Assembly: GCF_036016955.1 (NCBI RefSeq)
Contig: NZ_JAYWXI010000007.1
Coordinates: 1 to 64,000, forward strand
Direction of reading: 5' to 3'
Length of the DNA: 64,000 nucleotides
DNA from: JAYWXI01 sp036016955
GTDB lineage: Bacteria > Bacteroidota > Bacteroidia > Flavobacteriales > Weeksellaceae
Below the pieces are notes generated by a model, which was given only the letters and a program-made list of their open reading frames with translations, did not search any database and was not told the DNA's origin. Below, in pieces: positions 26,165 through 33,880 of the stretch. Each line of letters starts with the position of its first letter. The stretch's first letter is position 1. A program made the translations under genes and the position numbers.

Positions 26165-27151
26165 ATGAAACAGATTCTCCACTATTTGTTCAACCATCAC
26201 ACGCTAACCAAAAGCGAAGCCAAAAGCATCCTCACCGAAATCGCCCAAAACAAATTCAACGACAGTGAGATTACGGCCTTCATTACGATTTTCATGATGC
26301 GGAGCATCACCCTAAACGAATTGGAAGGATTCCGTGAGGCGCTTCTCCAAATGGCTCTTCCCGTCGATTTGGGAACGGACGACTTGGTGGATATTGTAGG
26401 CACAGGCGGCGATGGCAAAAACACCTTTAACATTTCTACGCTCGCAGCGTTTATTGTCGCCGGCGCAGGACAAAAAGTAGCAAAACAAGGCAATTACGCC
26501 GCTTCCTCCGTCAGTGGTTCTTCCAATGTATTAGAGCACTGTGGCTATCGTTTCAAAACAAGCGAAAAAGAACTGCGAGACGATTTGGAAAAAGGAAATA
26601 TTTGCTTCCTTCACGCCCCGCTCTTTCATCCCGCATTAAAAAAAGTCGCTCCTTTGAGGAAAAATTTAGGTCTGAAAACCTTTTTCAATCTGTTGGGCCC
26701 GCTGGTGAATCCCGCGCGCCCCAAACACACCCTCATCGGAGTAGCCAATTTAGAAATCGCTAGACTTTACCAGTACCTCCTTCAAAAACAAGACAACCAC
26801 ACGATGCTTGTCCACGCTTTGGACGGTTATGATGAAATCAGCCTTACGCAAGACACCAAAATTTTTGATAAAAACGGAGAGTACATCTATTCCGCCGAAG
26901 AATTAGGATTTAAAAATATTTCAGAAGACCATATTTACGGCGGCGAAACCAAAGAAGAAGCCGCAGCCATTTTCCTTAACATATTAGACGGCAAAGGCAC
27001 TCTAGAGCAAAACGCCGTCGTTTTAGCCAATGCCGCAATGGCACTTTATAATACTAAAAAATATGGGGATTATCAAAACTGTTTTGAATTAGCGAAGAAA
27101 AGTCTATTGGAGGGAAAAGCTAAAGATTGCCTAAATAAAATAACCGCTTAA
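26165..27151 (+). CDS. trpD: Anthranilate phosphoribosyltransferase
   Basis: A 328-residue enzyme transferring phosphoribose from PRPP to anthranilate. The PRPP loop is VGTGGDGKNTFNIST, followed by KQGNYAASSVSGSSNVLE and the anthranilate-site region NLLGPLVNPARPKHTLIGV. Base composition shifts sharply near 27045: the last 35 or so codons are AT-rich while the rest matches the upstream genes. The stop overlaps the ATG of the next gene by one base. Confidence 0.95.
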   Translation: MKQILHYLFNHHTLTKSEAKSILTEIAQNKFNDSEITAFITIFMMRSITLNELEGFREALLQMALPVDLGTDDLVDIVGTGGDGKNTFNISTLAAFIVAGAGQKVAKQGNYAASSVSGSSNVLEHCGYRFKTSEKELRDDLEKGNICFLHAPLFHPALKKVAPLRKNLGLKTFFNLLGPLVNPARPKHTLIGVANLEIARLYQYLLQKQDNHTMLVHALDGYDEISLTQDTKIFDKNGEYIYSAEELGFKNISEDHIYGGETKEEAAAIFLNILDGKGTLEQNAVVLANAAMALYNTKKYGDYQNCFELAKKSLLEGKAKDCLNKITA

Positions 27152-27729
27152 TGGAACTAAAAAACAAAGAACGATGCGGCTGGGTAACCAATGATGAAAT
27201 TTACATCAATTACCACGATACAGAATGGGGCGAGCCTGTTTTTGAAGATAAAAAACTCTTTGAAATACTTTTATTGGAAGGGTTTCAGGCGGGATTGAGT
27301 TGGATAACCATTTTGAAAAAAAGAGAAAATTTTAGGCAAGCCTTTGATGATTTCAACTATACCAAAATCGCCACTTACAACCAAACTAAACTCGAAGAAT
27401 TACTCTGCAATACAGGGATTATCCGCAACAGATTAAAGATAGAATCTTCGGTTAAAAACGCTAAGGCTTTTATAAAAGTTAGAGAAGAGTTTGGCACTTT
27501 TTCCCAGTATATATGGCGTTTTGTGGAACATCAGCCAATTAGAAATGAGTTTAAAAACCTATCGGAAGTACCCGCCTCTACTTCGCTATCGGATAAAATA
27601 TCCAAAGACTTAAAAAAGCGAGGGTTTAAATTCGTAGGGACTACCATTATTTATGCCTTTATGCAAGCCATCGGTATGGTAAACGACCATGTGCAAACTT
27701 GTTACAAACACCCTAAAAACCTAAATTAA
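27151..27729 (+). CDS. tag: DNA-3-methyladenine glycosylase I
   Basis: A 192-residue base-excision repair enzyme removing 3-methyladenine. RCGWVTNDEIYINYHDTEWGEP holds the first Cys and His zinc ligands. LLLEGFQAGLSWITILKKRENFRQAF is the family core, and NDHVQTC supplies the last zinc ligands. It sits inside the trp operon: its ATG overlaps the trpD stop and its stop abuts the trpC ATG, so it is translated as part of the operon. It has no role in Trp synthesis. It lies wholly in the AT-rich tract. Confidence 0.93.
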   Translation: MELKNKERCGWVTNDEIYINYHDTEWGEPVFEDKKLFEILLLEGFQAGLSWITILKKRENFRQAFDDFNYTKIATYNQTKLEELLCNTGIIRNRLKIESSVKNAKAFIKVREEFGTFSQYIWRFVEHQPIRNEFKNLSEVPASTSLSDKISKDLKKRGFKFVGTTIIYAFMQAIGMVNDHVQTCYKHPKNLN

Positions 27730-28506
27730 ATGACCATTTTAGACAAAATAGTAGATTGTAAACTGGACGAAATTCAGCAAGCCAAAAAGCAGACGCCGTT
27801 AGAAAAGCTCAAGGATACTCCATTTTTTTACCAGCCTACGCGGGGTTTTATTGAGAGTTTAAAATCCAATCCGTATGGAATTATAGCCGAGTTTAAAAGG
27901 AAATCACCCTCTAAAAACAACATCAACATAGAGGCTAAAATCCAAGCGATTTTACCGCTATATAAGGCATACGGAGCGGCTTGTGTGTCTGTATTGACGG
28001 ATACACCTTTCTTCGGAGGAAGTTTAACCGATTTGGAGGAAGCCAATGCTTACGATATCCCTTTGCTAAGGAAAGACTTTATTGTCGATGATTATCAAAT
28101 TTATCAAGCCAAAGCCTACGGTGCAGACTGTATTTTACTTATAGCCAATATTTTGGCTAAATCCCAGATTGAAGACCTTACAGATACGGCACATCATTTA
28201 GGATTAGAGGTGTTATTGGAATTTTATAGTGGTGAAGATTTTGATAAATATTATTCCAAATTAAAAATGGTAGGCATTAACAACCGAAACCTCAATACTT
28301 TTGAAGTGGATTACGAACACGCCATTAGAATGCGAAACCAATTGCCTGAAGGCACTTTAAGCGTTGCCGAAAGTGCCATTTATAGTCCTGAAATTTATAA
28401 AAAACTTAAAAGCAGTGGTTTTGATGCTTTTTTAATGGGCGAATATTTTATGAAGCAAGACCATGTTGGAGCGGCTTTACAATCTTTTATTGAAGAAATA
28501 AAATAA
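27730..28506 (+). CDS. trpC: Indole-3-glycerol phosphate synthase
   Basis: A 258-residue TIM barrel. Motifs: IAEFKRKSPSKNNI with the catalytic Lys, ACVSVLTDTPFFGGSLTDL, LLRKDFIVDDYQIYQA with the second Lys, and VGINNRNLNTFEVD. It converts CdRP to indole-glycerol phosphate. The start codon follows the tag stop with no gap. AT-rich codon use. Confidence 0.95.
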   Translation: MTILDKIVDCKLDEIQQAKKQTPLEKLKDTPFFYQPTRGFIESLKSNPYGIIAEFKRKSPSKNNINIEAKIQAILPLYKAYGAACVSVLTDTPFFGGSLTDLEEANAYDIPLLRKDFIVDDYQIYQAKAYGADCILLIANILAKSQIEDLTDTAHHLGLEVLLEFYSGEDFDKYYSKLKMVGINNRNLNTFEVDYEHAIRMRNQLPEGTLSVAESAIYSPEIYKKLKSSGFDAFLMGEYFMKQDHVGAALQSFIEEIK

Positions 28507-28509
28507 AAA

Positions 28510-29148
28510 ATGAAACCTGCACCTAAAATAAAAGTTTGTGGACTTACCGATTTGAATCAAATTCGGGAAATTATAGAGTTAAAAATTGATTATCTCGGCT
28601 TTATATTTTACGAAAAATCACCAAGATATGTATTGAATCATTTAACACTAAAGGAAATCGCTTCGCTAAATCACAAGCAAAAAGTGGGTGTTTTTGTAAA
28701 TGAAACCACCGAGAAAATAGTACAAACCGTTATGGAAGCTCAACTTAATTTAGTTCAACTGCACGGCAATGAAACCTCTGATTTTATTCGTGATTTAAAG
28801 AGTAAACTCCCACAAGAAACGCAAATTATAAAAGCGATACGGGTGGGAGAAACCGTGCCTGATATTTCGGATTTTTCAGAACTATCTGAAATAGACTTTT
28901 TACTTTTTGACACGGATAGCAAAGCCTTTGGTGGAACAGGCAAAAGCTTTGATTGGCAATTACTTAACGAATTAAACCTCACTAAACCTTATTTTCTAAG
29001 CGGTGGTATTTCTAACGAGAATAGTAGCAAAATCTCAACCATTAAACAAAAACCAATCGCTTTAGACCTCAATAGTAAATTTGAAGTTTCCGCAGGCAAT
29101 AAAGATGTGGCACTTATTAAAAATTTTAAATTAAGTTTGTATCAATAG
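28510..29148 (+). CDS. trpF: Phosphoribosylanthranilate isomerase
   Basis: A 212-residue TIM barrel with the catalytic Cys in IKVCGLT, the motif YLGFIFYEKSPRYV, VQLHGNE, and the catalytic Asp in LFDTDSKAFGGTGKSFDW, then FLSGGISNEN and ALDLNSKFE. The usual C-terminal SGVE is replaced by LNSKFE, as in other Bacteroidota. It isomerises PRA to CdRP. Gap to trpC is three bases. Confidence 0.95.
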   Translation: MKPAPKIKVCGLTDLNQIREIIELKIDYLGFIFYEKSPRYVLNHLTLKEIASLNHKQKVGVFVNETTEKIVQTVMEAQLNLVQLHGNETSDFIRDLKSKLPQETQIIKAIRVGETVPDISDFSELSEIDFLLFDTDSKAFGGTGKSFDWQLLNELNLTKPYFLSGGISNENSSKISTIKQKPIALDLNSKFEVSAGNKDVALIKNFKLSLYQ

Positions 29149-29160
29149 AAATAGATTAAA

Positions 29161-30339
29161 ATGAATTATCAGAATCCAGATAAAGAAGGGTATTACGGTG
29201 AATTTGGCGGTGCTTTTATCGCCGAAATGCTCTACCCTAATGTTAAAGAGTTACAAGACAAGTATTTGGAAATCATTTATTCGGAAGATTTTCAAAAGGA
29301 GTTTAAAGAGTTATTAAAAAACTATGTAGGAAGGGAAACACCGTTGTATTTTGCCCCCAATTTGAGCCGACAATACGGCACTAAAATCTACCTTAAAAGA
29401 GAAGATTTAAACCATACTGGGGCTCATAAAATCAATAATGCTTTGGGGCAAGCGCTTTTAGCAAAAAAGTTGGGCAAACAGCGTATCATAGCCGAAACAG
29501 GTGCTGGACAGCACGGCGTTGCTACTGCTACGGCGTGTGCTTTGCTCGGTTTAGAGTGTATTGTCTATATGGGCGAAATAGATATTGCCCGACAAGCTCC
29601 TAATGTGGCCAGAATGAAAATGTTGGGGGCAAAAGTCGTTCCTGCGACTTCGGGTTCTAAAACTCTAAAAGACGCTGTAAACGAGGCTCTGAGAGATTGG
29701 ATAAACAATCCTACAACTACCCACTATATCATAGGCAGTGTGGTTGGTCCTCACCCTTTCCCTGATTTGGTGGCAAGGTTTCAGTCTGTTATTTCAGAGG
29801 AAATTAAAGTCCAGTTACAAGAACAGGAAGGCAGAGATTATCCCGACCACCTCATTGCGTGTGTGGGCGGTGGTAGTAATGCTGCAGGGACTTTTTATCA
29901 TTTCGTGAATAATGAAAAAGTCAATATCATTGCGGCAGAAGCTGGCGGTTTGGGCGTTCATTCTGGAGAAACTGCTGCAACAACGGCTTTGGGGAGCATT
30001 GGCGTTTTGCACGGCAGTCAGAGTTTGGTTATTCAGACCAAAGACGGACAAGTGATTGAGCCCTACTCTATTTCTGCGGGGTTGGACTATCCGGGGATTG
30101 GACCGATGCACGCCAATCTTTACCAACAAAAACGAGCCGAATTTTTAAGCATCAACGATGATGAAGCTTTAAAAGCGGCATTCAATCTCACTAAAACGGA
30201 AGGTATTATTCCTGCGTTGGAAAGTGCCCACGCTTTAGCCGTTTTGGATAAAAAGAAGTTTGGAAAAAAAGACATCGTTGTCATCTGCCTAAGCGGTAGA
30301 GGCGACAAGGATATGGAAACTTATTTAAACCATTTGTAA
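29161..30339 (+). CDS. trpB: Tryptophan synthase beta chain
   Basis: A 392-residue PLP enzyme joining indole and serine. The N-terminal YYGEFGGAFIAEML, PLP Lys in HTGAHKINNALGQALLAKKLGK, ETGAGQHGVATAT, and CVGGGSNAAGTFYHF binding the phosphate are all present. Full length with no frameshift. AT-rich codon use with strong conservation, so the tract is functional. Confidence 0.97.
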   Translation: MNYQNPDKEGYYGEFGGAFIAEMLYPNVKELQDKYLEIIYSEDFQKEFKELLKNYVGRETPLYFAPNLSRQYGTKIYLKREDLNHTGAHKINNALGQALLAKKLGKQRIIAETGAGQHGVATATACALLGLECIVYMGEIDIARQAPNVARMKMLGAKVVPATSGSKTLKDAVNEALRDWINNPTTTHYIIGSVVGPHPFPDLVARFQSVISEEIKVQLQEQEGRDYPDHLIACVGGGSNAAGTFYHFVNNEKVNIIAAEAGGLGVHSGETAATTALGSIGVLHGSQSLVIQTKDGQVIEPYSISAGLDYPGIGPMHANLYQQKRAEFLSINDDEALKAAFNLTKTEGIIPALESAHALAVLDKKKFGKKDIVVICLSGRGDKDMETYLNHL

Positions 30340-30348
30340 TCTAAGATT

Positions 30349-31089
30349 ATGACTAAGAAAAAACTAAATATATACTTTACGGCAGGTATTCCTCAGTTGG
30401 AAGATACTGCGGAAATCATTAAAATAATTCAAGAAGCCGGGGCTGATATGATGGAGATTGGCATGTCTTATAGCGACCCTGTTGCCGATGGCGAAGTGAT
30501 ACAACAAGCTCACATTAAAGCCTTAGAAAACGGAATGTCAATAGAGAAACTCTTTGAGCAATTGGCAAAAATTAAGGGCGAAATTTGCATTCCAATCATT
30601 TTGATGGGCTACATCAATCCTGTGCTTTCTTACGGTTTTGAAAAATTTTGCCAGAGATGTCAAGAAACGGGCATTAGTGGACTGATTATCCCCGATCTCC
30701 CTCCTATTGAATTTGAAAAAAAATACCAATCCATTCTCAAAAAGTTTAATCTGAATTTTACTTTTTTGGTCACGCCAGAAACGTCTGACGAGCGAATTTT
30801 GTATTTGGATAGCTTAAGTTCTGGATTTTTGTATGCCGTGAGTTCTTCGTCCACAACGGGCAACCAGTCCAAAACATTGAAAAACGAAGATTATCTTAAC
30901 CGATTAGCCTCATTACCGCTGAAAAATCCACTAATGATAGGCTTTGGGATTAAAAATAAAACCGACTTTACCACAGTTACCGAACAAGCCGATGGCGGGA
31001 TTATAGGGACTGCATTTGTGAAAATTCTTTTAGAAGAATCGGATTGGAAAGAAAAAGCTTTCGATTTTATTCATAGCATAACAAAGTAA
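30349..31089 (+). CDS. trpA: Tryptophan synthase alpha chain
   Basis: A 246-residue TIM barrel cleaving indole-glycerol phosphate. MMEIGMSYSDPVADGEVIQ contains the catalytic Glu, GLIIPDLPPIEFEKKY the catalytic Asp, and LYAVSSSSTTGN and IGFGIKN the phosphate-binding loops. It is the last gene of the operon. No clear intrinsic terminator was found before lipB, so some read-through is possible. Confidence 0.95.
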   Translation: MTKKKLNIYFTAGIPQLEDTAEIIKIIQEAGADMMEIGMSYSDPVADGEVIQQAHIKALENGMSIEKLFEQLAKIKGEICIPIILMGYINPVLSYGFEKFCQRCQETGISGLIIPDLPPIEFEKKYQSILKKFNLNFTFLVTPETSDERILYLDSLSSGFLYAVSSSSTTGNQSKTLKNEDYLNRLASLPLKNPLMIGFGIKNKTDFTTVTEQADGGIIGTAFVKILLEESDWKEKAFDFIHSITK

Positions 31090-31094
31090 ATTCG

Positions 31095-31102
31095 TACTTT
31101 TG
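31095..31102 (+). promoter_or_regulatory. Candidate -7 box for lipB
   Basis: TACTTTTG fits TAnnTTTG just after trpA. A start here would give a leader of about 135 bases before lipB; the leader contains a six-base inverted repeat at 31198-31203/31215-31220 of unknown meaning. Confidence 0.35.
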
Positions 31103-31240
31103 AGCCCACAAAAAAACGCCGTATTGAAGCCGAAAAAGTTGGAAAAAGATTTTTTCAAATTTAATTACTGCGTGCGATTAATAAGCAAATAACAACCGGC
31201 CTTGCAACTATGGGAAGGCCTGAGAAGAATAGAAAAACCC

Positions 31241-31960
31241 ATGAATCAAAATAAAACCATACTACTGCAAGACCTCGGGCTGGCAGACTACCTTCCGACT
31301 TTTGAAACCCAGGAGCAATTGATGCAGGGCATCATTGAACTCAAACTTAAAAATCGGGACCGAACCGACGGGCTTTACGAGCCTACTCCCAACCACTTTC
31401 TCTTTGTGGAGCATCCTCACGTCTATACTCTCGGTAAATCGGGAAACGAAGAAAACATGCTGGCCAATAGTGAAAAACTAAAGGAAATCAACGCTACTTT
31501 CGTAAAAACCAACCGAGGAGGCGATATCACCTATCATGGTTTTGGGCAAATCGTGGGCTATCCCATTTTGGATTTGGACAACTTTAAATCCGACATTCAT
31601 CTCTACATGCGAAATTTGGAGGAAGTCATCATCCGCGTCATTGCCGAGTACGGACTCAAAGGCGAAAGAAGTCAGGGCGAGACCGGTGTGTGGTTGGACG
31701 TGGGGAAACCCTATGCCCGAAAAATCTGTGCCATGGGCGTAAAAACATCCAAATGGGTTACCATGCACGGCTTTGCTTTGAATGTGAATACGGACCTCAA
31801 ATACTTCGATTATATCATTCCGTGCGGAATCAAAGACAAATCCGTAGCTTCTCTGAAAAGTGAACTGGAAAGAGTATTCACCCCCGAAGAAATTCAAGAA
31901 GTGAAAAGCAAAATAAAAAAACACTTTTCTGAAGTCTTCGAGGCCACTTTCACCGAATGA
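31241..31960 (+). CDS. lipB: Octanoyl-(acyl-carrier-protein)-protein N-octanoyltransferase
   Basis: A 239-residue enzyme moving octanoyl from ACP to lipoyl domains, the first step of lipoate assembly. FVKTNRGGDITYHGFGQIVGYPILDL is the family signature, KICAMGV the substrate-site Lys region and IIPCGIKDKSVASL contains the catalytic Cys. The start is the ATG at 31241 (MNQNKTI), since the upstream TTG extension lacks family similarity. One of its likely clients is the E2 at 32439-33767. Confidence 0.94.
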   Translation: MNQNKTILLQDLGLADYLPTFETQEQLMQGIIELKLKNRDRTDGLYEPTPNHFLFVEHPHVYTLGKSGNEENMLANSEKLKEINATFVKTNRGGDITYHGFGQIVGYPILDLDNFKSDIHLYMRNLEEVIIRVIAEYGLKGERSQGETGVWLDVGKPYARKICAMGVKTSKWVTMHGFALNVNTDLKYFDYIIPCGIKDKSVASLKSELERVFTPEEIQEVKSKIKKHFSEVFEATFTE

Positions 31961-31976
31961 TGAAAAATAAAAAAAA

Positions 31977-32020
31977 TAAAACCGCTTTAAGCCCTAAAAA
32001 AATGAGCCTAAAGCGGTTTT
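31977..32020. terminator. Bidirectional terminator between lipB and the monooxygenase gene
   Basis: Stem ACCGCTTTA (31981-31989) with TAAAGCGGT (32009-32017), flanked by A-rich and T-rich runs that serve both strands. Confidence 0.8.
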
Positions 32021-32037
32021 GTCATTTTCATTGAGCG

Positions 32038-32328
32038 TCAGAACATCTTAAATCCCCGATAAACTTCCGTCCGCTGCTCCAAAAGAGGGGCTATGGCGCC
32101 TCGAAATACCTGCATATGCTCCGATACGCTGTGTTTGTGATGGCTCTCCGCATCCAACCAACGTTCAACAATAAAAAAGACGCCCTTCTGCTCCCGATCT
32201 TCAACCAAATCGTACTGCAGACAGCCTTCCTCCTGACGCGTATCGAGAACCAATTTCTTTAAAATCTCAATTCCGTCGAATAATTCGCTTTCCTTTAAGC
32301 GCAATAGGGCTACAATGTATAAATTCAT
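32038..32328 (-). CDS. Antibiotic biosynthesis monooxygenase (ABM) domain protein
   Basis: A 96-residue single ABM domain (ferredoxin-like fold), starting MNLYIVALLRLK. DTRQEEGCLQYDLVEDREQKGVFFIVERW and the later HMQVFRGAIAPLL follow the quinol monooxygenase YgiN-like pattern. Substrate unknown. The TTG six codons upstream is ignored because it falls inside the promoter box at 32344-32351. Divergent from the E2 gene. Confidence 0.82.
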   Translation of the reverse strand: MNLYIVALLRLKESELFDGIEILKKLVLDTRQEEGCLQYDLVEDREQKGVFFIVERWLDAESHHKHSVSEHMQVFRGAIAPLLEQRTEVYRGFKMF

Positions 32329-32343
32329 ATTTAAAATTTGCGC

Positions 32344-32351
32344 CAAAGATA
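32344..32351 (-). promoter_or_regulatory. -7 box of the ABM gene
   Basis: TATCTTTG on the minus strand, 15 bases before the ATG. Confidence 0.45.
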
Positions 32352-32409
32352 GAAAGAGAAGCCCTTTTTCCGAATTGGAAAATCCCTAATTTTTGTACAA
32401 AAAAATTTA

Positions 32410-32417
32410 TATATTTG
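32410..32417 (+). promoter_or_regulatory. -7 box of the E2 acyltransferase gene
   Basis: TATATTTG matches TAnnTTTG, 21 bases before the ATG. A palindrome, TTTTTGTACAAAAA, lies just upstream (about 32391-32404) and may be an operator. Confidence 0.45.
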
Positions 32418-32438
32418 TAAAAATCTAAAAAATAGAAA

Positions 32439-33767
32439 ATGGCAGAATATCAGTTATTGCTTCCTTCAATGGGCGAAGGGGTTATGGAAGCCACCATTAT
32501 CAGTTGGTTATTCAACGAAGGGGATTCCGTAAACGAAGATGATTCCGTAGTGGAAATTGCAACCGATAAAGTCGATTCCGATGTTCCCACTCCCGTAGCG
32601 GGAAAAATCGTTAAAATATTGAAACAAAAAGACGAAGTCGCAAAAGTAGGCGAAGCCATCGCCATCCTTGAAATCGCAGGAGAGGCTTCCTCCACAACTC
32701 CGGAGGAAAAAGCATCGGCAGCAGAGACCAATACTGCACCTGCCCCTGACCACGACGTTCTAAAAGAATTGGAGCAACCTTTGGCGGCTTCTGCCACACC
32801 TACTGCTTTTTCGGGCGACCTCTACCTCTCTCCTTTGGTAAAATCCATTGCCCAACAAGAGAACATAAGTGAAGACGAACTAAAATCCATAAAAGGAAGC
32901 GGCTTGGAAGGACGCATCACCAAAGAGGATATTTTGGCCTATGTCGCCAACCGAAAAACCTCGGCTACTCCATCGGCAAAGACCACCGACGCTTCTTCTG
33001 TGGCAGCCTCCCAGCCGTCGGCATCGGGGCCTGCGCCCGTTCCCGTCCAAATCTCCGGGGAAGACGAAATCATCCCGATGGACCGCGTACGCAAACTCAT
33101 TGCCGATGCAATGGTGAACTCCAAGAGAATTTCGCCCCACGTGACGTCTTTTATCGAAACCGACGTAACCAACGTGGTAAAATGGAGAACCAAAAACAAA
33201 GCCATCTTCGAAAAACGCGAAGGCGAAAAACTCACTTTCATGCCGATTTTCGTAAGAGCCGTAGTGAAAGCCATACAAGACTATCCGCTCATCAATGTAT
33301 CGGTGGATGGCGATAAAATCATCAAAAAGAAAAACATCAACATCGGTATGGCAACCGCTCTACCCGACGGAAACCTGATTGTTCCGGTCATCAAGAATGC
33401 CGACCAACTTTCTCTTTCCGGATTAGCCAAAGCCATTAACGATTTAGCCTACAGAGCAAGAAACAAAAAACTAAAACCCGAAGACACTCAGGGAGCAACT
33501 TATACCATCTCCAACATCGGAAGTTTTGGCAACCTGATGGGAACCCCCATCATTCCTCAGCCACAAGTTGCCATACTGGCCGTAGGTGCCATTGTGAAAA
33601 AACCGGCTGTGGTAGAAACGCCCGAAGGCGACATGATCGGAATCCGACAGCTCATGTTCATGTCCCATTCTTACGACCACCGCGTGGTGGACGGGTCTTT
33701 GGGTGGACTTTTCCTTAAAAGGGTTCATGACTACCTTCAAGACTGGGATCCGAATACGGAAATTTAA
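32439..33767 (+). CDS. 2-oxo acid dehydrogenase E2 component (dihydrolipoyl acyltransferase)
   Basis: A 442-residue E2. One N-terminal lipoyl domain with the lipoyl Lys in ATDKVDSDVP (about residue 43), an Ala/Pro-rich linker, a peripheral-subunit-binding domain (YLSPLVKSIAQQENISEDEL ... GRITKEDI), another linker, and the catalytic domain ending with YDHRVVDG that holds the His and Asp. No E1 or E3 gene is adjacent, so the substrate (pyruvate, 2-oxoglutarate or branched-chain acids) is not fixed; the sequence looks like the branched-chain/general acyltransferase group of Bacteroidota. Confidence 0.9.
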   Translation: MAEYQLLLPSMGEGVMEATIISWLFNEGDSVNEDDSVVEIATDKVDSDVPTPVAGKIVKILKQKDEVAKVGEAIAILEIAGEASSTTPEEKASAAETNTAPAPDHDVLKELEQPLAASATPTAFSGDLYLSPLVKSIAQQENISEDELKSIKGSGLEGRITKEDILAYVANRKTSATPSAKTTDASSVAASQPSASGPAPVPVQISGEDEIIPMDRVRKLIADAMVNSKRISPHVTSFIETDVTNVVKWRTKNKAIFEKREGEKLTFMPIFVRAVVKAIQDYPLINVSVDGDKIIKKKNINIGMATALPDGNLIVPVIKNADQLSLSGLAKAINDLAYRARNKKLKPEDTQGATYTISNIGSFGNLMGTPIIPQPQVAILAVGAIVKKPAVVETPEGDMIGIRQLMFMSHSYDHRVVDGSLGGLFLKRVHDYLQDWDPNTEI

Positions 33768-33772
33768 AAAGC

Positions 33773-33803
33773 AAAAAACAGATTCTTTTGAATCTGTTTT
33801 TTG
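33773..33803 (+). terminator. Terminator of the E2 gene
   Basis: Stem CAGATTC (33779-33785) with GAATCTG (33790-33796), loop tttt, extended by an A/T zipper. Confidence 0.85.
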
Positions 33804-33837
33804 TTTTACACGGCATCTTTATTTTAACGGAAAAAAT

Positions 33838-33868
33838 AAAAAAATCGGCGCACTAAAGTGCGCCGATT
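33838..33868 (-). terminator. Terminator of the S46 peptidase gene
   Basis: Twelve-base stem AATCGGCGCACT (33843-33854) with its complement at 33857-33868, followed on the minus strand by a run of T. Confidence 0.85.
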
Positions 33869-33880
33869 GCCTTTTAAGCC

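Larger units (their letters stand above)
27045..31190. other. AT-rich tract covering the 3' half of the trp operon
   Basis: Hand counts of 60-base lines give about 50% GC at 25861 and 26401 and 48% at 26941, but 35% at 27061, 33% at 28621 and 32% at 28441. Composition returns to normal at lipB (31241). The break falls inside trpD without interrupting it, which suggests replacement by homologous recombination from an AT-richer relative. Confidence 0.7.

Noticed and set aside
31107..31160. Short open reading stretch after trpA (reads EPTKKRRIEAEKVGKRFF)
   Set aside because: No start codon in frame and no recognisable similarity; probably chance or a decayed fragment.
31198..31220. Inverted repeat GGCCTT/AAGGCC before lipB as a terminator of the trp operon
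   Set aside because: The stem is only six bases with an 11-base loop and there is no T run, so I do not call it a terminator.
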